From an uncultured Clostridia bacterium (GTDB lineage: Bacteria; Bacillota; Clostridia; Oscillospirales; CAG-272), in contig CANROT010000009.1 of assembly GCA_947632285.1 (NCBI GenBank), positions 1 through 33,956 of the forward strand: a stretch of 33,956 nt of DNA, read 5' to 3'. The position numbers and the translations under genes are program-made. Below, piece by piece: positions 1-7,771 of the stretch. The notes beneath the pieces are model-generated. The model did not search any database. It was not told the DNA's origin and saw nothing but the letters and a program-made list of their open reading frames with translations. Every line of letters starts with the position of its first letter. Within the stretch, counting starts at the first letter, position 1.

Positions 1-718
1 GCAGCAGCCCGGACGCGCCGCCGACATGCTCGCCGAGCACGAAATTCCCGCGCTCACCGACCGTGACGCCGTATATCTCCCCCTCAAATTGGGCGCTGAC
101 GTTCTCGATCGCCGCCACGTTCGGCAGGACGGCGGCGAGAATGAGCGCTGCCGCGAGCACGATCAGGCACACGCGGACCGCGCGGCGCGCAAAAAATCTC
201 CGCACGGACGACATCGCCCCGCCGACGCCGAGCGACGCCTCATACCGCCTCTCCCACTCCGCGTTCTCGGCAAAATACTTGTCGTATATCCGCCGGTAGC
301 GCTCGGCATATTCTTCGCGCCCGCCGTCGCCGTCATCTACATTGGCTGCCTCGTCCTGCGCGAACAGCGCCCGCGAGAGCTCGCCCGCGTTCCTCACGGA
401 CGAAACGTCCACCGCCTCCAGCCGGGACAGGAGGAACGAGAGCTGCTCCGAATCCGCCCTCATGCGTGATCTGTTCGCCTCCGTCACCTCCGGTATGCGT
501 CCGGGGTCGTCGAACATCTCCTTTATCTCGTCGATCGTATAAAGCGCGCGGCGCAAAGCCGAGATGATCTTCAGCCGCGCGACGGTCGCCTCGCTGTAAT
601 CGCGGAAATCGCGCCCGTTCTTGTTCGTTATGTCCGGCGCGATCAGTCCGCGCTCCTCGTAAAGCCTCACGGCGCGCTCGGTCAGCGCGGCCCGTGCGGC
701 GGCCTCTTTTATCTGCAT
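1..718 (-). CDS. MerR-family transcriptional regulator with C-terminal membrane segment (partial)
   Basis: The reading frame starts at ATG 716-718 behind a GGGAGG ribosome site and runs off the left edge of the window, giving 239 residues. The N-terminus is a MerR winged helix: the motif ERAVRLYEERGLI is at about residues 14-26, followed by an arginine- and lysine-rich wing region. A helical dimerisation segment follows to about residue 120. Near residues 180-200 a hydrophobic stretch (VCLIVLAAALILAAVLP) predicts one membrane span, with a further domain outside the window. A MerR domain tethered to a membrane-anchored sensor is known in Firmicutes, but the ligand cannot be told. The promoter upstream has the 19-bp spacer typical of MerR targets, suggesting autoregulation. 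Family assignment is firm; function is not known. Confidence 0.85.
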   Translation of the reverse strand, partial: MQIKEAAARAALTERAVRLYEERGLIAPDITNKNGRDFRDYSEATVARLKIISALRRALYTIDEIKEMFDDPGRIPEVTEANRSRMRADSEQLSFLLSRLEAVDVSSVRNAGELSRALFAQDEAANVDDGDGGREEYAERYRRIYDKYFAENAEWERRYEASLGVGGAMSSVRRFFARRAVRVCLIVLAAALILAAVLPNVAAIENVSAQFEGEIYGVTVGERGNFVLGEHVGGASGLL

Positions 719-757
719 TTTGTCCTCCCGTGGCGGTTTTTTCTCGTTTACAGCCAC

Positions 758-788
758 ATGATAACATATGACGCAGGGTCATAAGCAA
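758..788 (-). promoter_or_regulatory. MerR-type promoter with 19-bp spacer and dyad
   Basis: On the minus strand, -35 TTGCTT (783-788) and -10 TATCAT (758-763) are separated by 19 bp. The spacer carries the inverted repeat ATGAC-N5-GTCAT (768-782). An over-long spacer with a central dyad is the hallmark of promoters that MerR proteins untwist, so this is probably the autoregulated promoter of the adjacent merR gene. Confidence 0.6.
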
Positions 789-790
789 GC

Positions 791-827
791 CTTTTTCGAA
801 AATTTTTTGAGAAATTTTCAAAAAAAG
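791..827. repeat. AT-rich inverted repeat between divergent genes
   Basis: The arms GAAAATTT (798-805) and AAATTTTC (812-819) are perfect complements around a 6-base loop. The pairing extends outward with T-tract against A-tract after one mismatch. It lies between the MerR gene and the next gene on the plus strand. It could be a bidirectional terminator-like hairpin or simply an AT-rich promoter region; no clear role can be assigned. Confidence 0.35.
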
Positions 828-886
828 TGAAACGAAACGTATATTTTTCGCGTCTATATAAGTATAAGAGCATTTCGGAGGGAACC

Positions 887-1588
887 ATGAAAAAGATATC
901 GTACATTTCCGCAATAATTCTCCTTGTCTTCGCCGCCCCTGTCCTGATATCCGCGTCTGCCGCAACGTCTCTCTCGGACTCTCTCCGGATCGGAAATCAA
1001 ACGCAGAAGCTGCTCGGCGGCGACGGCGGCGACTTCATTCGCGTCTACAGCGGCAGCTTTCTTGACGGGTTTGCGGAGGGCGAGCCGATAACGGCGCTCA
1101 CCGGGGACGCGCACGTCAAGGCGCAGGTTTACATGGCGCGCGGGCAGGACGGCTTTCGCTGCGTCTGCATAGACGGCGAGACGGCGGCGGAGCCGGACGC
1201 CGGCCTTGTCGGCACGCTTGACGGGGAGACGATCTTCGGCATCGTCAGCGACCCGGAGCGCGTCCTCCCGGGGGACGCGCACGTCGAAAACGTGTGGTGC
1301 CTTGACGGCGACGGGGACGACGACGGCCTTTACATATATTTTGCGACGAGCGCGGGCGATTATGTTTACTACAAAGGCGCCAAGGGCGCCGCGGGCGGCG
1401 GATATATGCTCCCGGCGGGCAGATTTACTGAATTTGCAAAGGCGGCCGTCGGCGGGGAGACGTTTGACCTCGCCCCATATGCCGTACCCGAACCGCAAAA
1501 ACCGGATCTTTTGCTGATAGCGGCCGCGGTCATCGCCGCCGCCGGGATAGCGCTTCTCGGTTGGCGCGCCGCGATGCCGCGCGGCTGA
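887..1588 (+). CDS. Secreted, membrane-anchored hypothetical protein
   Basis: I do not recognise this 233-residue protein. The start chosen is ATG 887, behind CGGAGGG; an upstream in-frame start at 827 has no ribosome site. The product opens MKKISYISAIILLVFAAPV, a typical signal peptide ending near residue 26, and ends with a membrane span (about residues 203-222, LLLIAAAVIAAAGIALLGW) and a short basic tail. So it is probably held on the outer face of the membrane with about 175 residues outside. The middle is acidic and includes a DGDGDDDG run that might bind calcium. It is divergent from the MerR gene, so it may be that regulator's target, though this is only inference from position. Confidence 0.75.
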   Translation: MKKISYISAIILLVFAAPVLISASAATSLSDSLRIGNQTQKLLGGDGGDFIRVYSGSFLDGFAEGEPITALTGDAHVKAQVYMARGQDGFRCVCIDGETAAEPDAGLVGTLDGETIFGIVSDPERVLPGDAHVENVWCLDGDGDDDGLYIYFATSAGDYVYYKGAKGAAGGGYMLPAGRFTEFAKAAVGGETFDLAPYAVPEPQKPDLLLIAAAVIAAAGIALLGWRAAMPRG

Positions 1589-1618
1589 TGCGCGGGACAC
1601 AAATTTTTAAAGAAATTA

Positions 1619-1647
1619 TTGACAACCGAAAAAAAGCGGTATATAAT
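1619..1647 (+). promoter_or_regulatory. Consensus sigma-A promoter
   Basis: TTGACA (1619-1624), a 17-bp spacer and TATAAT (1642-1647) match the housekeeping consensus exactly. Transcription should start near 1654, at the very 5' end of the riboswitch-like leader. Confidence 0.9.
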
Positions 1648-1654
1648 ACTTCCT

Positions 1655-1757
1655 ACAGGGAGTAGCCGGCGGAAACGTGACCTTCGGGCGTCAGTACGGT
1701 CTTTTGACCCGCCCGGGTATAAGCGGCGCGTCGCGCCGTGACGGCAAGACTGTTGCA
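1655..1757 (+). promoter_or_regulatory. yybP-ykoY (Mn2+) riboswitch aptamer
   Basis: The leader contains the two sequence signatures of the yybP-ykoY family in the right order. The 5' internal-loop strand is AGGGAGTAGCC (1657-1667, consensus GGGGAGUAGC), and the 3' strand is GGCAAGACTG (1743-1752, consensus GCAAGACC). A hairpin arm with CGTCAGTACGG lies between them. ACAG before the first motif pairs with CTGT after the second to close the element. The family senses Mn2+ and in known cases switches genes on. Assignment is by eye from the motifs, without a covariance search. Confidence 0.72.
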
Positions 1758-1795
1758 TGGGACAAGGTTCCTTTTGCGGCAGTCTTTTTATTTTT
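1746..1795 (+). terminator. Intrinsic terminator of the riboswitch expression platform
   Basis: AAGACTGTTGC (1746-1756) pairs along its full length, with two G-U pairs, with GCGGCAGTCTT (1776-1786). A T-rich tract follows. The left arm is built from the last conserved strand of the aptamer (GCAAGACT), so ligand-bound aptamer and terminator exclude each other. This predicts that ligand binding allows read-through into the next gene. Confidence 0.82.
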
Positions 1796-1825
1796 CCCGG
1801 GAAAAATAAAACCGAAGGAGATCAT

Positions 1826-2923
1826 ATGGAAATCCTCTATCAAAACCTTCAGAACATCACGTGGCAGATGGTCGTCATGTGGGTGATCGGCGGCGTCCTC
1901 ATCTATCTCGCGATAGCGAAGGACATGGAGCCGACGCTGCTATTGCCGATCGGCTTCGGCGCGATCCTCGTGAACCTGCCGATGTCCGGCGTTATCGAGC
2001 CCTTGCAGACGCTGTTTGACGCCGGGATCGCGAACGAGCTCTTCCCGCTCATACTCTTTATCGGCATCGGCGCGATGTGCGACTTTTCGCCGCTGCTCTC
2101 GAATCCCAAATTGATGCTCTTCGGCGCGGCGGCGCAGTTCGGCATTTTCTTCACGCTCTGCACGGCGTCCATGTTCTTTGATATAAATGACGCCGCCTCG
2201 ATAGCGATAATCGGCGCGGCGGACGGCCCGACCTCCATCGTTGTGGCGCAGAAGCTGGGCTCGAAATACCTCGGCGCGATAATGGTCGCGGCATATTCCT
2301 ACATGTCCCTCGTCCCGATCATACAGCCGCCGGTCATAAAGCTCTTGACGACGAAAAAGGAGCGCATGATCCGCATGCCGTATGTCGAGCACGAGGTCTC
2401 CAAGCTCACAAAGATCATGTTTCCCATCGTCATCACCGTGATCGCCGGGCTCATCGCCCCCGAATCGGCGGCGCTCGTCGGTTTTCTGATGTTCGGCAAC
2501 CTGATCCGCGAATGCGGCGTGCTCGAATCCCTCTCCAAAACGGCGCAGAACGTGCTCGCCAACCTCGTCACGCTGTTCCTCGGGATCACGATAGCGCTGC
2601 GCATGCAGGCCGCCGAATTTCTGACGGTCAACACGCTGCTCATCATCGGGCTCGGGCTCGTCGCCTTCATCGTCGACACGGCGGGCGGCGTCATATTCGC
2701 CAAGATAATGAACCTTTTCCTGCCGAAGGATAAAAAGATAAACCCGATGATCGGCGCCGCCGGGATCTCCGCTTTCCCGATGTCGGGCAGAGTCGTCCAC
2801 AAGATGGCGCTCAAGGAGGACCCGTCGAACTTCATTCTGATGCAGGCGATGGGCGTCAACGCCTCGGGTCAGATAGCCTCCGTCATCGCGGGCGGTCTGA
2901 TCCTCGGATTCTTTCTGAAGTGA
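1826..2923 (+). CDS. Sodium-translocating carboxylate decarboxylase beta subunit (OadB/GcdB/MmdB family)
   Basis: The 365-residue product is very hydrophobic, with about nine membrane spans, close to the usual length for GcdB/MmdB. Start ATG 1826 follows AAGGAG; the longer in-frame start at 1757 lies inside the riboswitch and is rejected. The family motifs are present: GAADGPTSI (residues 130-138, holding the Asp essential for Na+ transport) and NPMIGAAGISAFPMSGRV near the C-terminus. In known complexes this subunit decarboxylates carboxybiotin in the membrane and exports Na+. No alpha (carboxyltransferase) or biotin carrier gene is in the window, only a small gamma-like peptide 18 bases downstream. 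Control by an Mn2+-type riboswitch is unexpected for this family. Family assignment is firm; which acid is decarboxylated, if any, is unknown. Confidence 0.9.
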   Translation: MEILYQNLQNITWQMVVMWVIGGVLIYLAIAKDMEPTLLLPIGFGAILVNLPMSGVIEPLQTLFDAGIANELFPLILFIGIGAMCDFSPLLSNPKLMLFGAAAQFGIFFTLCTASMFFDINDAASIAIIGAADGPTSIVVAQKLGSKYLGAIMVAAYSYMSLVPIIQPPVIKLLTTKKERMIRMPYVEHEVSKLTKIMFPIVITVIAGLIAPESAALVGFLMFGNLIRECGVLESLSKTAQNVLANLVTLFLGITIALRMQAAEFLTVNTLLIIGLGLVAFIVDTAGGVIFAKIMNLFLPKDKKINPMIGAAGISAFPMSGRVVHKMALKEDPSNFILMQAMGVNASGQIASVIAGGLILGFFLK

Positions 2924-2941
2924 TAATAAGGGGGTAATGTC

Positions 2942-3088
2942 ATGAACTTCACGCCTATGAATTTTGTCCGCAACCTTTACTACATGGGGCTCGGAATGCT
3001 CGGCATCTTCATCGTCATGGCGGTCATCATTCTTGTGACCGTGCTCCTCGACCGCATAACGCGCGGCAAGGGCAAAAAAGAGGAATAA
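2942..3088 (+). CDS. OadG-like small membrane subunit (48 aa)
   Basis: A 48-codon gene begins with ATG 2942 after AGGGGG, 18 bases behind the beta subunit. The peptide has one long membrane span (about residues 14-37, with GLGMLGIFIVMAVIILVTVL) and a short basic and acidic tail ending GKGKKEE. This is the layout of gamma (OadG-type) subunits, which anchor and assemble decarboxylase pumps, but it lacks the long charged C-terminal region of full OadG. It is almost certainly co-transcribed with the beta gene. Probably an OadG-related small subunit; an unrelated small partner peptide is possible. Confidence 0.75.
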   Translation: MNFTPMNFVRNLYYMGLGMLGIFIVMAVIILVTVLLDRITRGKGKKEE

Positions 3089-3101
3089 ACCGTTGCCGAA
3101 G

Positions 3102-3128
3102 GGGCGGGGAGGATCGGTTTCCCCGCCC
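3102..3128 (+). terminator. Probable terminator hairpin
   Basis: GGGCGGGGA (3102-3110) pairs with TCCCCGCCC (3120-3128) around a 9-base loop, directly after the OadG-like gene. The run after the stem is pyrimidine-rich rather than a pure T-tract, so termination may be partial. Confidence 0.6.
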
Positions 3129-3150
3129 TCTCTATGCCGATATTTTCGTC

Positions 3151-3179
3151 TTGACAAAGGCAACAGTATATTATATAAT
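3151..3179 (+). promoter_or_regulatory. Consensus sigma-A promoter
   Basis: TTGACA (3151-3156), 17 bp, TATAAT (3174-3179). It drives the CorC-like gene that starts 48 bases further on. Confidence 0.88.
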
Positions 3180-3227
3180 AAATTTTGAATAGTCTTCCGC
3201 GGCACGGAGAAACGGAGGATCTTTACT

Positions 3228-4574
3228 GTGCCTGACGACCATTTGTATACATATATTTTTCTTTATGTTCTGTTCGGAATTTTAACCGCGATGTTTTCGC
3301 TCTCATACCACGCCGTGCGCGAGGGCGTTGAATCGAGCCTGCGCAAGGAAGCGGACGACGGCGACAAGCGCGCGTCGCGCCGCGCCGCGCGCTTGCTCTC
3401 CGCGATGGAGCACTCGGCCAAAATCGAGCGCGACGCGCTTTTCGCGATGACGCTCTCGTTCTCCCTCGGCAGCATCTCATACGTGACGGCGATCCTTCCC
3501 TCGATCAGGGCGGCGCTGCCTGATGCGGGTGCGTGGCTCATGATCGTTTTCGCGTTCCTTTTGGCGCTGTCCGCCGCGATCATATATTTTACCCTTTGCG
3601 TGTCGCTGCCGCGCCTCATGGCGGAGCACGACCCGGGCGCCGCATTTTCGTTCGCGCACATCATCTCGCGCCCGTGTCTTCTCGTTCTGCGTCCGTTTGC
3701 CGCGTTTGCGGCCCTTGTTGCGGGCGGGATAATATCCCTCTTCGGCGTCAAGCCGGAGGAGCTCGACAACGTCACCGAGGACGAGATACGCGACATGATA
3801 GACGCAGGCGAGGAGTCCGGCACTATCGAGGCAACCGAAAAGGAGATGATCGAGAACGTCTTCGACTTCTCGGACGTCACCGCCTCAGACGTTATGACGC
3901 ACCGCACCGACATGGAGGCGATAGACGTCTCCGACCCGCCGGAGGAGATCGACGAGCTGATCCGGGCGACCGGTTTTTCGCGCATTCCCGTATACGAGGA
4001 CGATATCGACAACGTCATCGGCATACTTTACACGCGCGAATACCTTCTCAACCGAATGTCCCCGGAGCCTAAACCCGTTTCCGAGCTTATCCACGACCCG
4101 ATGTTCACGCCGGAGCGCGTCCGCGCCGACGTCCTCTTCCGCGAAATGCAGAAGAACAAGACGCACATGGCGATAGTTCTCGACGAATACGGCGGGACGA
4201 GCGGCCTTGTCACGATGGAGGACCTGCTCGAGGAGATCTTCGGCAATATATACGATGAATTTGACGAGCGCGAGCCCGCCGAGATCGAGGACCTCGGGGA
4301 CGGCAGATGGCGCGTCGCCGGTTCCGTCGATCTTGAAACGCTCTCCGAGGCTATCGGCGTTGAGTTCGACGACGAAGTCTATGAGGAATATGACACGCTC
4401 GGAGGGCTCGTCTTCTCGTCCCTCTCCATCATTCCCGATGACGGCGAAACGCCGCACGTCACCGCGTTCGGCCTCGATATACAAGTCGAAGTCTTCGCCG
4501 ACCGCCGCGTCGAGTGGGCCATAGTCACCCCCATCAAGGAAGAAGAAGAGCCGGACGCCAAAGATAACGAATAA
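3228..4574 (+). CDS. CNNM/CorC (hemolysin C) family membrane protein with CBS pair
   Basis: The 448-residue product starts at GTG 3228 behind ACGGAGGA. Domains in order: an N-terminal DUF21-type membrane region (about residues 1-180, four hydrophobic spans), a tandem CBS pair (about residues 205-325, starting near DVMTHRTDMEAI and containing MAIVLDEYGGTSGLVTMEDL), and a C-terminal CorC_HlyC domain (about residues 345-430). Relatives are linked to Mg2+/Co2+ efflux or magnesium homeostasis; the CBS pair senses nucleotides. The C-terminus is highly acidic. It has its own promoter and ends in a palindromic repeat. Older names such as hemolysin are misleading. Substrate is not certain. Confidence 0.88.
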   Translation: MPDDHLYTYIFLYVLFGILTAMFSLSYHAVREGVESSLRKEADDGDKRASRRAARLLSAMEHSAKIERDALFAMTLSFSLGSISYVTAILPSIRAALPDAGAWLMIVFAFLLALSAAIIYFTLCVSLPRLMAEHDPGAAFSFAHIISRPCLLVLRPFAAFAALVAGGIISLFGVKPEELDNVTEDEIRDMIDAGEESGTIEATEKEMIENVFDFSDVTASDVMTHRTDMEAIDVSDPPEEIDELIRATGFSRIPVYEDDIDNVIGILYTREYLLNRMSPEPKPVSELIHDPMFTPERVRADVLFREMQKNKTHMAIVLDEYGGTSGLVTMEDLLEEIFGNIYDEFDEREPAEIEDLGDGRWRVAGSVDLETLSEAIGVEFDDEVYEEYDTLGGLVFSSLSIIPDDGETPHVTAFGLDIQVEVFADRRVEWAIVTPIKEEEEPDAKDNE

Positions 4575-4596
4575 TATTATAGTCCATACTTATAAA

Positions 4597-4665
4597 CGCG
4601 GGGGAAAAACTTTTCGAGAAAAGTTTTTCCCCCGCGACCCCTTTTTCAAAAGCTTTCATTACATT
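4597..4665 (+). repeat. Palindromic dispersed repeat, copy 1, with tail
   Basis: A perfect palindrome, CGCGGGGGAAAAACTTTTC (4597-4615), two bases, then its exact reverse complement (4618-4636). It is followed by a tail ACCCCTTTTTCAAAAGCTTT. It lies between the convergent 3' ends of the CorC-like and M48 genes. Copies 2 and 4 share the layout and tail with a different stem sequence. It may act as a bidirectional terminator. Confidence 0.85.
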
Positions 4666-4695
4666 AAGGAGATATCTTCATTAACAACAAGAAAT

Positions 4696-5928
4696 TCAGC
4701 CCTTGCTCTGATTTTCCATTTCGCGCTCTATTGCCTCGATGCGGCGGCTTATCGGCGGGTGAGAATATGTGAGCGCGACCTCTATTCCGGACGGGGAGAG
4801 GTCCGCCAGATTTTCGCGCGAGAGCTTTTTCAGCCCCGATATGAGCGCCTCGCCGTAACCCTCGCGGACGGCGTGCTCGTCCGCGCGGTACTCGGCGTGC
4901 CTTGACAAAAGCCCCGTTATTACCGAGAAAACGGGCGAGACGAGCGGGAACTCAACGATTATCACGAGCAGAAGCGCGAGCCCGTAATTCAGCGACTCGA
5001 ACCCAAAATCTGCATATATCGCACCGGTCCTGACCGTGAGCCACGCGAGGAGCGCCACGACCACCATCTGCAAAATGCCGAGCGCGCTGTTTTTGACCGT
5101 GTCGCAGTGCAGCCCGTGGCCGAGCTCGTGCGCGAAGACGGCGACGATCTCGTCCGTCGTCATCGCCTCGAGCAGCGTATCAAACAGCACTATCGTCTTC
5201 GTCTTCCCGTACCCGGTGAAATACGCGTTCGACTTCGTCGTGCGGCGCGAGGCGTCCATGACCTCGATCTCCTTGACGTGATATCCGTTGTCGGAGAGCA
5301 GCGCCGTCAGCCGGTCGCGCAGCTCGCCCTCGGGCAGCGGCGTGAACTTGTTGTTCATTCGCGAGAGCAGCGGGTACAAAAACGATATTATGAGCAGCAC
5401 CGCCGCCAGAATACAGGAGAAAAGAACTATGATAAGGTCGCCGAGCGCCCTGTGTATCAGGATAAAGAGGCAGAGCAGCGCGCTCATCATCAAAAGCGAG
5501 ATGACATACGACCGTACCTCGTCCGCTATGAACGTCCCGAGCTTCATATTGTTGAATCCGTACTTTTCCTCTATCTTCATGCTGCCGATGTAGTCGAACA
5601 CGGCGCTGACGAGCGAATCTATCGTCACCATGAAGAACAAAAGCGTCAGCGCGGAGACATACACGTTGTCCGTCAGCGCGAGGCGCGGCATGATCCCGGC
5701 CGCCACGATGACGAAAAATACGAGGAACGACACCGTTTCCGCCACGGTCATGAGCGCGCACCTTTCCGCATGGTAGGCGCGCCATTTTTTGTATGTTTCG
5801 GCGTCATAGATGTCGCGCACGTTTTCCGGCGTCGGGTTGTTCTTCGACCTGTATATGACGATGTCGAGGAGGAGCCCGTACAAATATACGGCCGTGTATG
5901 CGATCAAAATAGCGATCTTGTAGTTCAT
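4696..5928 (-). CDS. M48 family (Ste24/HtpX-like) membrane metalloprotease
   Basis: The 410-residue protein has several membrane spans and the zinc motif HELGH (residues 267-271, in VFAHELGHGLHCDT). The third ligand Glu346 is in EYRADEHA. Length and topology fit Ste24-type CAAX proteases, in which a ring of helices encloses the active site; the same motif follows a FDTLLEAMTTDEIVAVF helix as in the family. In bacteria such enzymes trim or degrade membrane proteins, and prenyl substrates are not established. The gene begins 20 bases after the kinase gene behind GGGGGAAG, so it is probably the last gene of the response-regulator/ABC/kinase operon, pointing to an envelope-stress role. Confidence 0.87.
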   Translation of the reverse strand: MNYKIAILIAYTAVYLYGLLLDIVIYRSKNNPTPENVRDIYDAETYKKWRAYHAERCALMTVAETVSFLVFFVIVAAGIMPRLALTDNVYVSALTLLFFMVTIDSLVSAVFDYIGSMKIEEKYGFNNMKLGTFIADEVRSYVISLLMMSALLCLFILIHRALGDLIIVLFSCILAAVLLIISFLYPLLSRMNNKFTPLPEGELRDRLTALLSDNGYHVKEIEVMDASRRTTKSNAYFTGYGKTKTIVLFDTLLEAMTTDEIVAVFAHELGHGLHCDTVKNSALGILQMVVVALLAWLTVRTGAIYADFGFESLNYGLALLLVIIVEFPLVSPVFSVITGLLSRHAEYRADEHAVREGYGEALISGLKKLSRENLADLSPSGIEVALTYSHPPISRRIEAIEREMENQSKG

Positions 5929-5948
5929 TTTTTCTTCCCCCTCGGTTT

Positions 5949-6829
5949 TTAATCTGTAATATCACGCCCCGCACCTTCCGTGGGGAATGCTATCGTTACC
6001 GTGAGCCTGCCGCCGTCGCACTCGGCCGAAATATCGCCGCCCATGCGGCAAACGAGGCTGCGCGCGACCGAAAGCCCGAGCCCGGTCGAGGTCCGCGCCG
6101 TGCTGACCGTATAGAACCGGTCGAACAGCCGCCCCGCCTCGACCGCGGACAGCGAAGGCGCCGAATTCGAGAACATCATCTCCCCGCCCTCCGTCAGCGT
6201 GACCGAAAGGTCGCCGCCGCTGTACTTGACGGCGTTGTCAAGTATGTTCCCGATCACGCGGCGGACGGCGCCTCTGTCGAGCGAACGCAAAACGGCGCGC
6301 GGCGGCAGCGTGACGCGCGGCTCGATCCCCGCCTTCGTCAGCGCGCCGTAAAAGTCCGCCAGCTCGTCCTCTATCATGCGCCCGAGATCAACGTCCTCCG
6401 GTGAAAGCTCGCTGTCCGTCGCGACCGAATACCGGAAGAGCTCCTCCGTCAGCTTTCTCATCGAGTCCGCCCTGCTCCTTACGGTTGAGACGTATCGCCG
6501 CGCGTTTTCCGACATTTCCTCGCCCTCCAAGAGGACGTCAGCGGGGTGCGCAGGTCGTGCGAGACGTTCGCGACGGCGTCGTGCAGCTCGCGGTCACCGT
6601 TTTCGTACCTCTGCCGCATCTGCCGCAGCTCGTGTATCTCCCCGTCGAGCCGCGCGGCAAGCGCCCTGACGGCGCGGTCCCCGGTCCGAACGGTCAGGTG
6701 CGCGTTCGTGTCCTCGGAAATTATGCGCGCCGCGTCCTCCCCGAGCCGGTAGATGGCGCGCCTTTGCAATATCAGCCTGACGGCGAGCGCGAGCGCCGCG
6801 AAAGCGGCTGCGGCGGCGAGATATACCAT
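5949..6829 (-). pseudogene. Sensor histidine kinase, frameshifted after the H box
   Basis: Two reading frames together make one kinase. The first (6829 to about 6530) has a single N-terminal membrane span (residues 4-23), a linker, and the H box NVSHDLRTPLTS. The second (about 6530 to 5949) resumes at LLEGEEMSENARRY and holds the N box NILDNAVKYSGG and the G2 region TGLGLSVARSL. The usual six or seven residues after LTS (of the type VLGYLDL) are missing, so about 19 or 20 bases appear lost near 6528-6538, which also shifts the frame. The G1 DxGxG motif is replaced by FSNSAPSL, as in some clostridial kinases. The kinase pairs with the response regulator at 8770. It is either inactivated or damaged in assembly. 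Confidence 0.82.
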
Positions 6830-6847
6830 AATTATAACTGTCCTCCC

Positions 6848-7771
6848 CTAATCTATGTCCCGCCTCTCGAATATCAGCGCTCCCGCGGCGGTGACGGCAG
6901 CGATGCACAGCAGCGAATAGAGCGGCGAGACGGGGTCGATCTTCACCGTCTGCATAACCTCCGCGATCTCCCGGTCAAATGTCCCATCGCCTAATGAATC
7001 GTATGCCGGATAAAAGAACGGGTTCCAGACGCCCAGCGCCGGATTCAGGATATCGTTATATATAACGAACTGTCCGGTCGGCAGGACCTTTTCCGCCGCC
7101 TCGCAGATGGGACGCCACACGCCCCCGATGTATTCGGGATTCGGAGATTTTATCCCTTCCCCTACCGGGTGCGGGACCGGCGTTGAACTGTCGTATTCGT
7201 ATGTGATGAGAAATTCTTCCGCGCCGAGCCGCGAATGCAGGTATGCGGAGCCGAGCATCATCGCGAACACCGCCATCGCGGCGGCGACCGCCGCGGCGCG
7301 GCGCGGAGCGAGCATTCCGACCGCCGCCGCAAAAGCGCCGACCGCGAGCGTCAGCATGAAAAATATGAGCGTGCATGAAAGGTACAGCTTAATGTACCAC
7401 TCACTGTAACGCTCGTCAAACAGCGGCGCAAGCTTGCTCGGCGCGCACACCGCGGACGTCACGGTCATGATAAAAAAGCAGATCGAGACGACGGCAAGCG
7501 CCGAGGCGACCTCGGAGACGAAGATATCCCGCCTCCGGCTCCCGGTCAGCACCTTATTTTTCACGATCCCGTCCGCGCGTTCGCGCGCGGACGCGAACGC
7601 GACGGCCGCCGCGAGCACGACTATCGCATACGGCGCGAAAAATCCGATATCCGCAGAATTATTGTTGTATGAGCCCATTATGGCTCCCATCAGCGCCGAC
7701 GAGGCGAGCAGCAGATAAAAGAGGGCGCTTTTGAAGTATTTTCTTATCCGTTCACGCAGGAGATTTATCAT
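6848..7771 (-). CDS. ABC-2 type transporter permease
   Basis: The 307-residue product has about six membrane spans and a large extracytoplasmic loop (about residues 190-270), the plan of ABC-2 permeases that export peptides or lipids or confer bacitracin- or lantibiotic-type resistance. Its ATG overlaps the stop of the ATPase gene (ATGA), so the two are translationally coupled, and the kinase gene follows 18 bases later. The sequence itself carries no residue that identifies the substrate. An arginine-rich segment APRRAAA is in a loop near residue 170. Confidence 0.85.
   Translation of the reverse strand: MINLLRERIRKYFKSALFYLLLASSALMGAIMGSYNNNSADIGFFAPYAIVVLAAAVAFASARERADGIVKNKVLTGSRRRDIFVSEVASALAVVSICFFIMTVTSAVCAPSKLAPLFDERYSEWYIKLYLSCTLIFFMLTLAVGAFAAAVGMLAPRRAAAVAAAMAVFAMMLGSAYLHSRLGAEEFLITYEYDSSTPVPHPVGEGIKSPNPEYIGGVWRPICEAAEKVLPTGQFVIYNDILNPALGVWNPFFYPAYDSLGDGTFDREIAEVMQTVKIDPVSPLYSLLCIAAVTAAGALIFERRDID

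Noticed and set aside
854..1600. 248-codon minus-strand frame antisense to the secreted protein
   Set aside because: No ribosome site, arginine-rich composition typical of the reverse frame of GC-rich coding DNA, and the plus frame has a signal peptide and Shine-Dalgarno.
1655..1757. Other riboswitch classes (fluoride, NiCo, SAM)
   Set aside because: None of their conserved cores is seen; the GGGAGTAGC and GGCAAGACT pair fits only yybP-ykoY.
1940..3205. 421-codon minus-strand frame over the OadB gene
   Set aside because: Very rich in Arg, Asp, His and Glu, no domain, fully antisense to a clear membrane protein.
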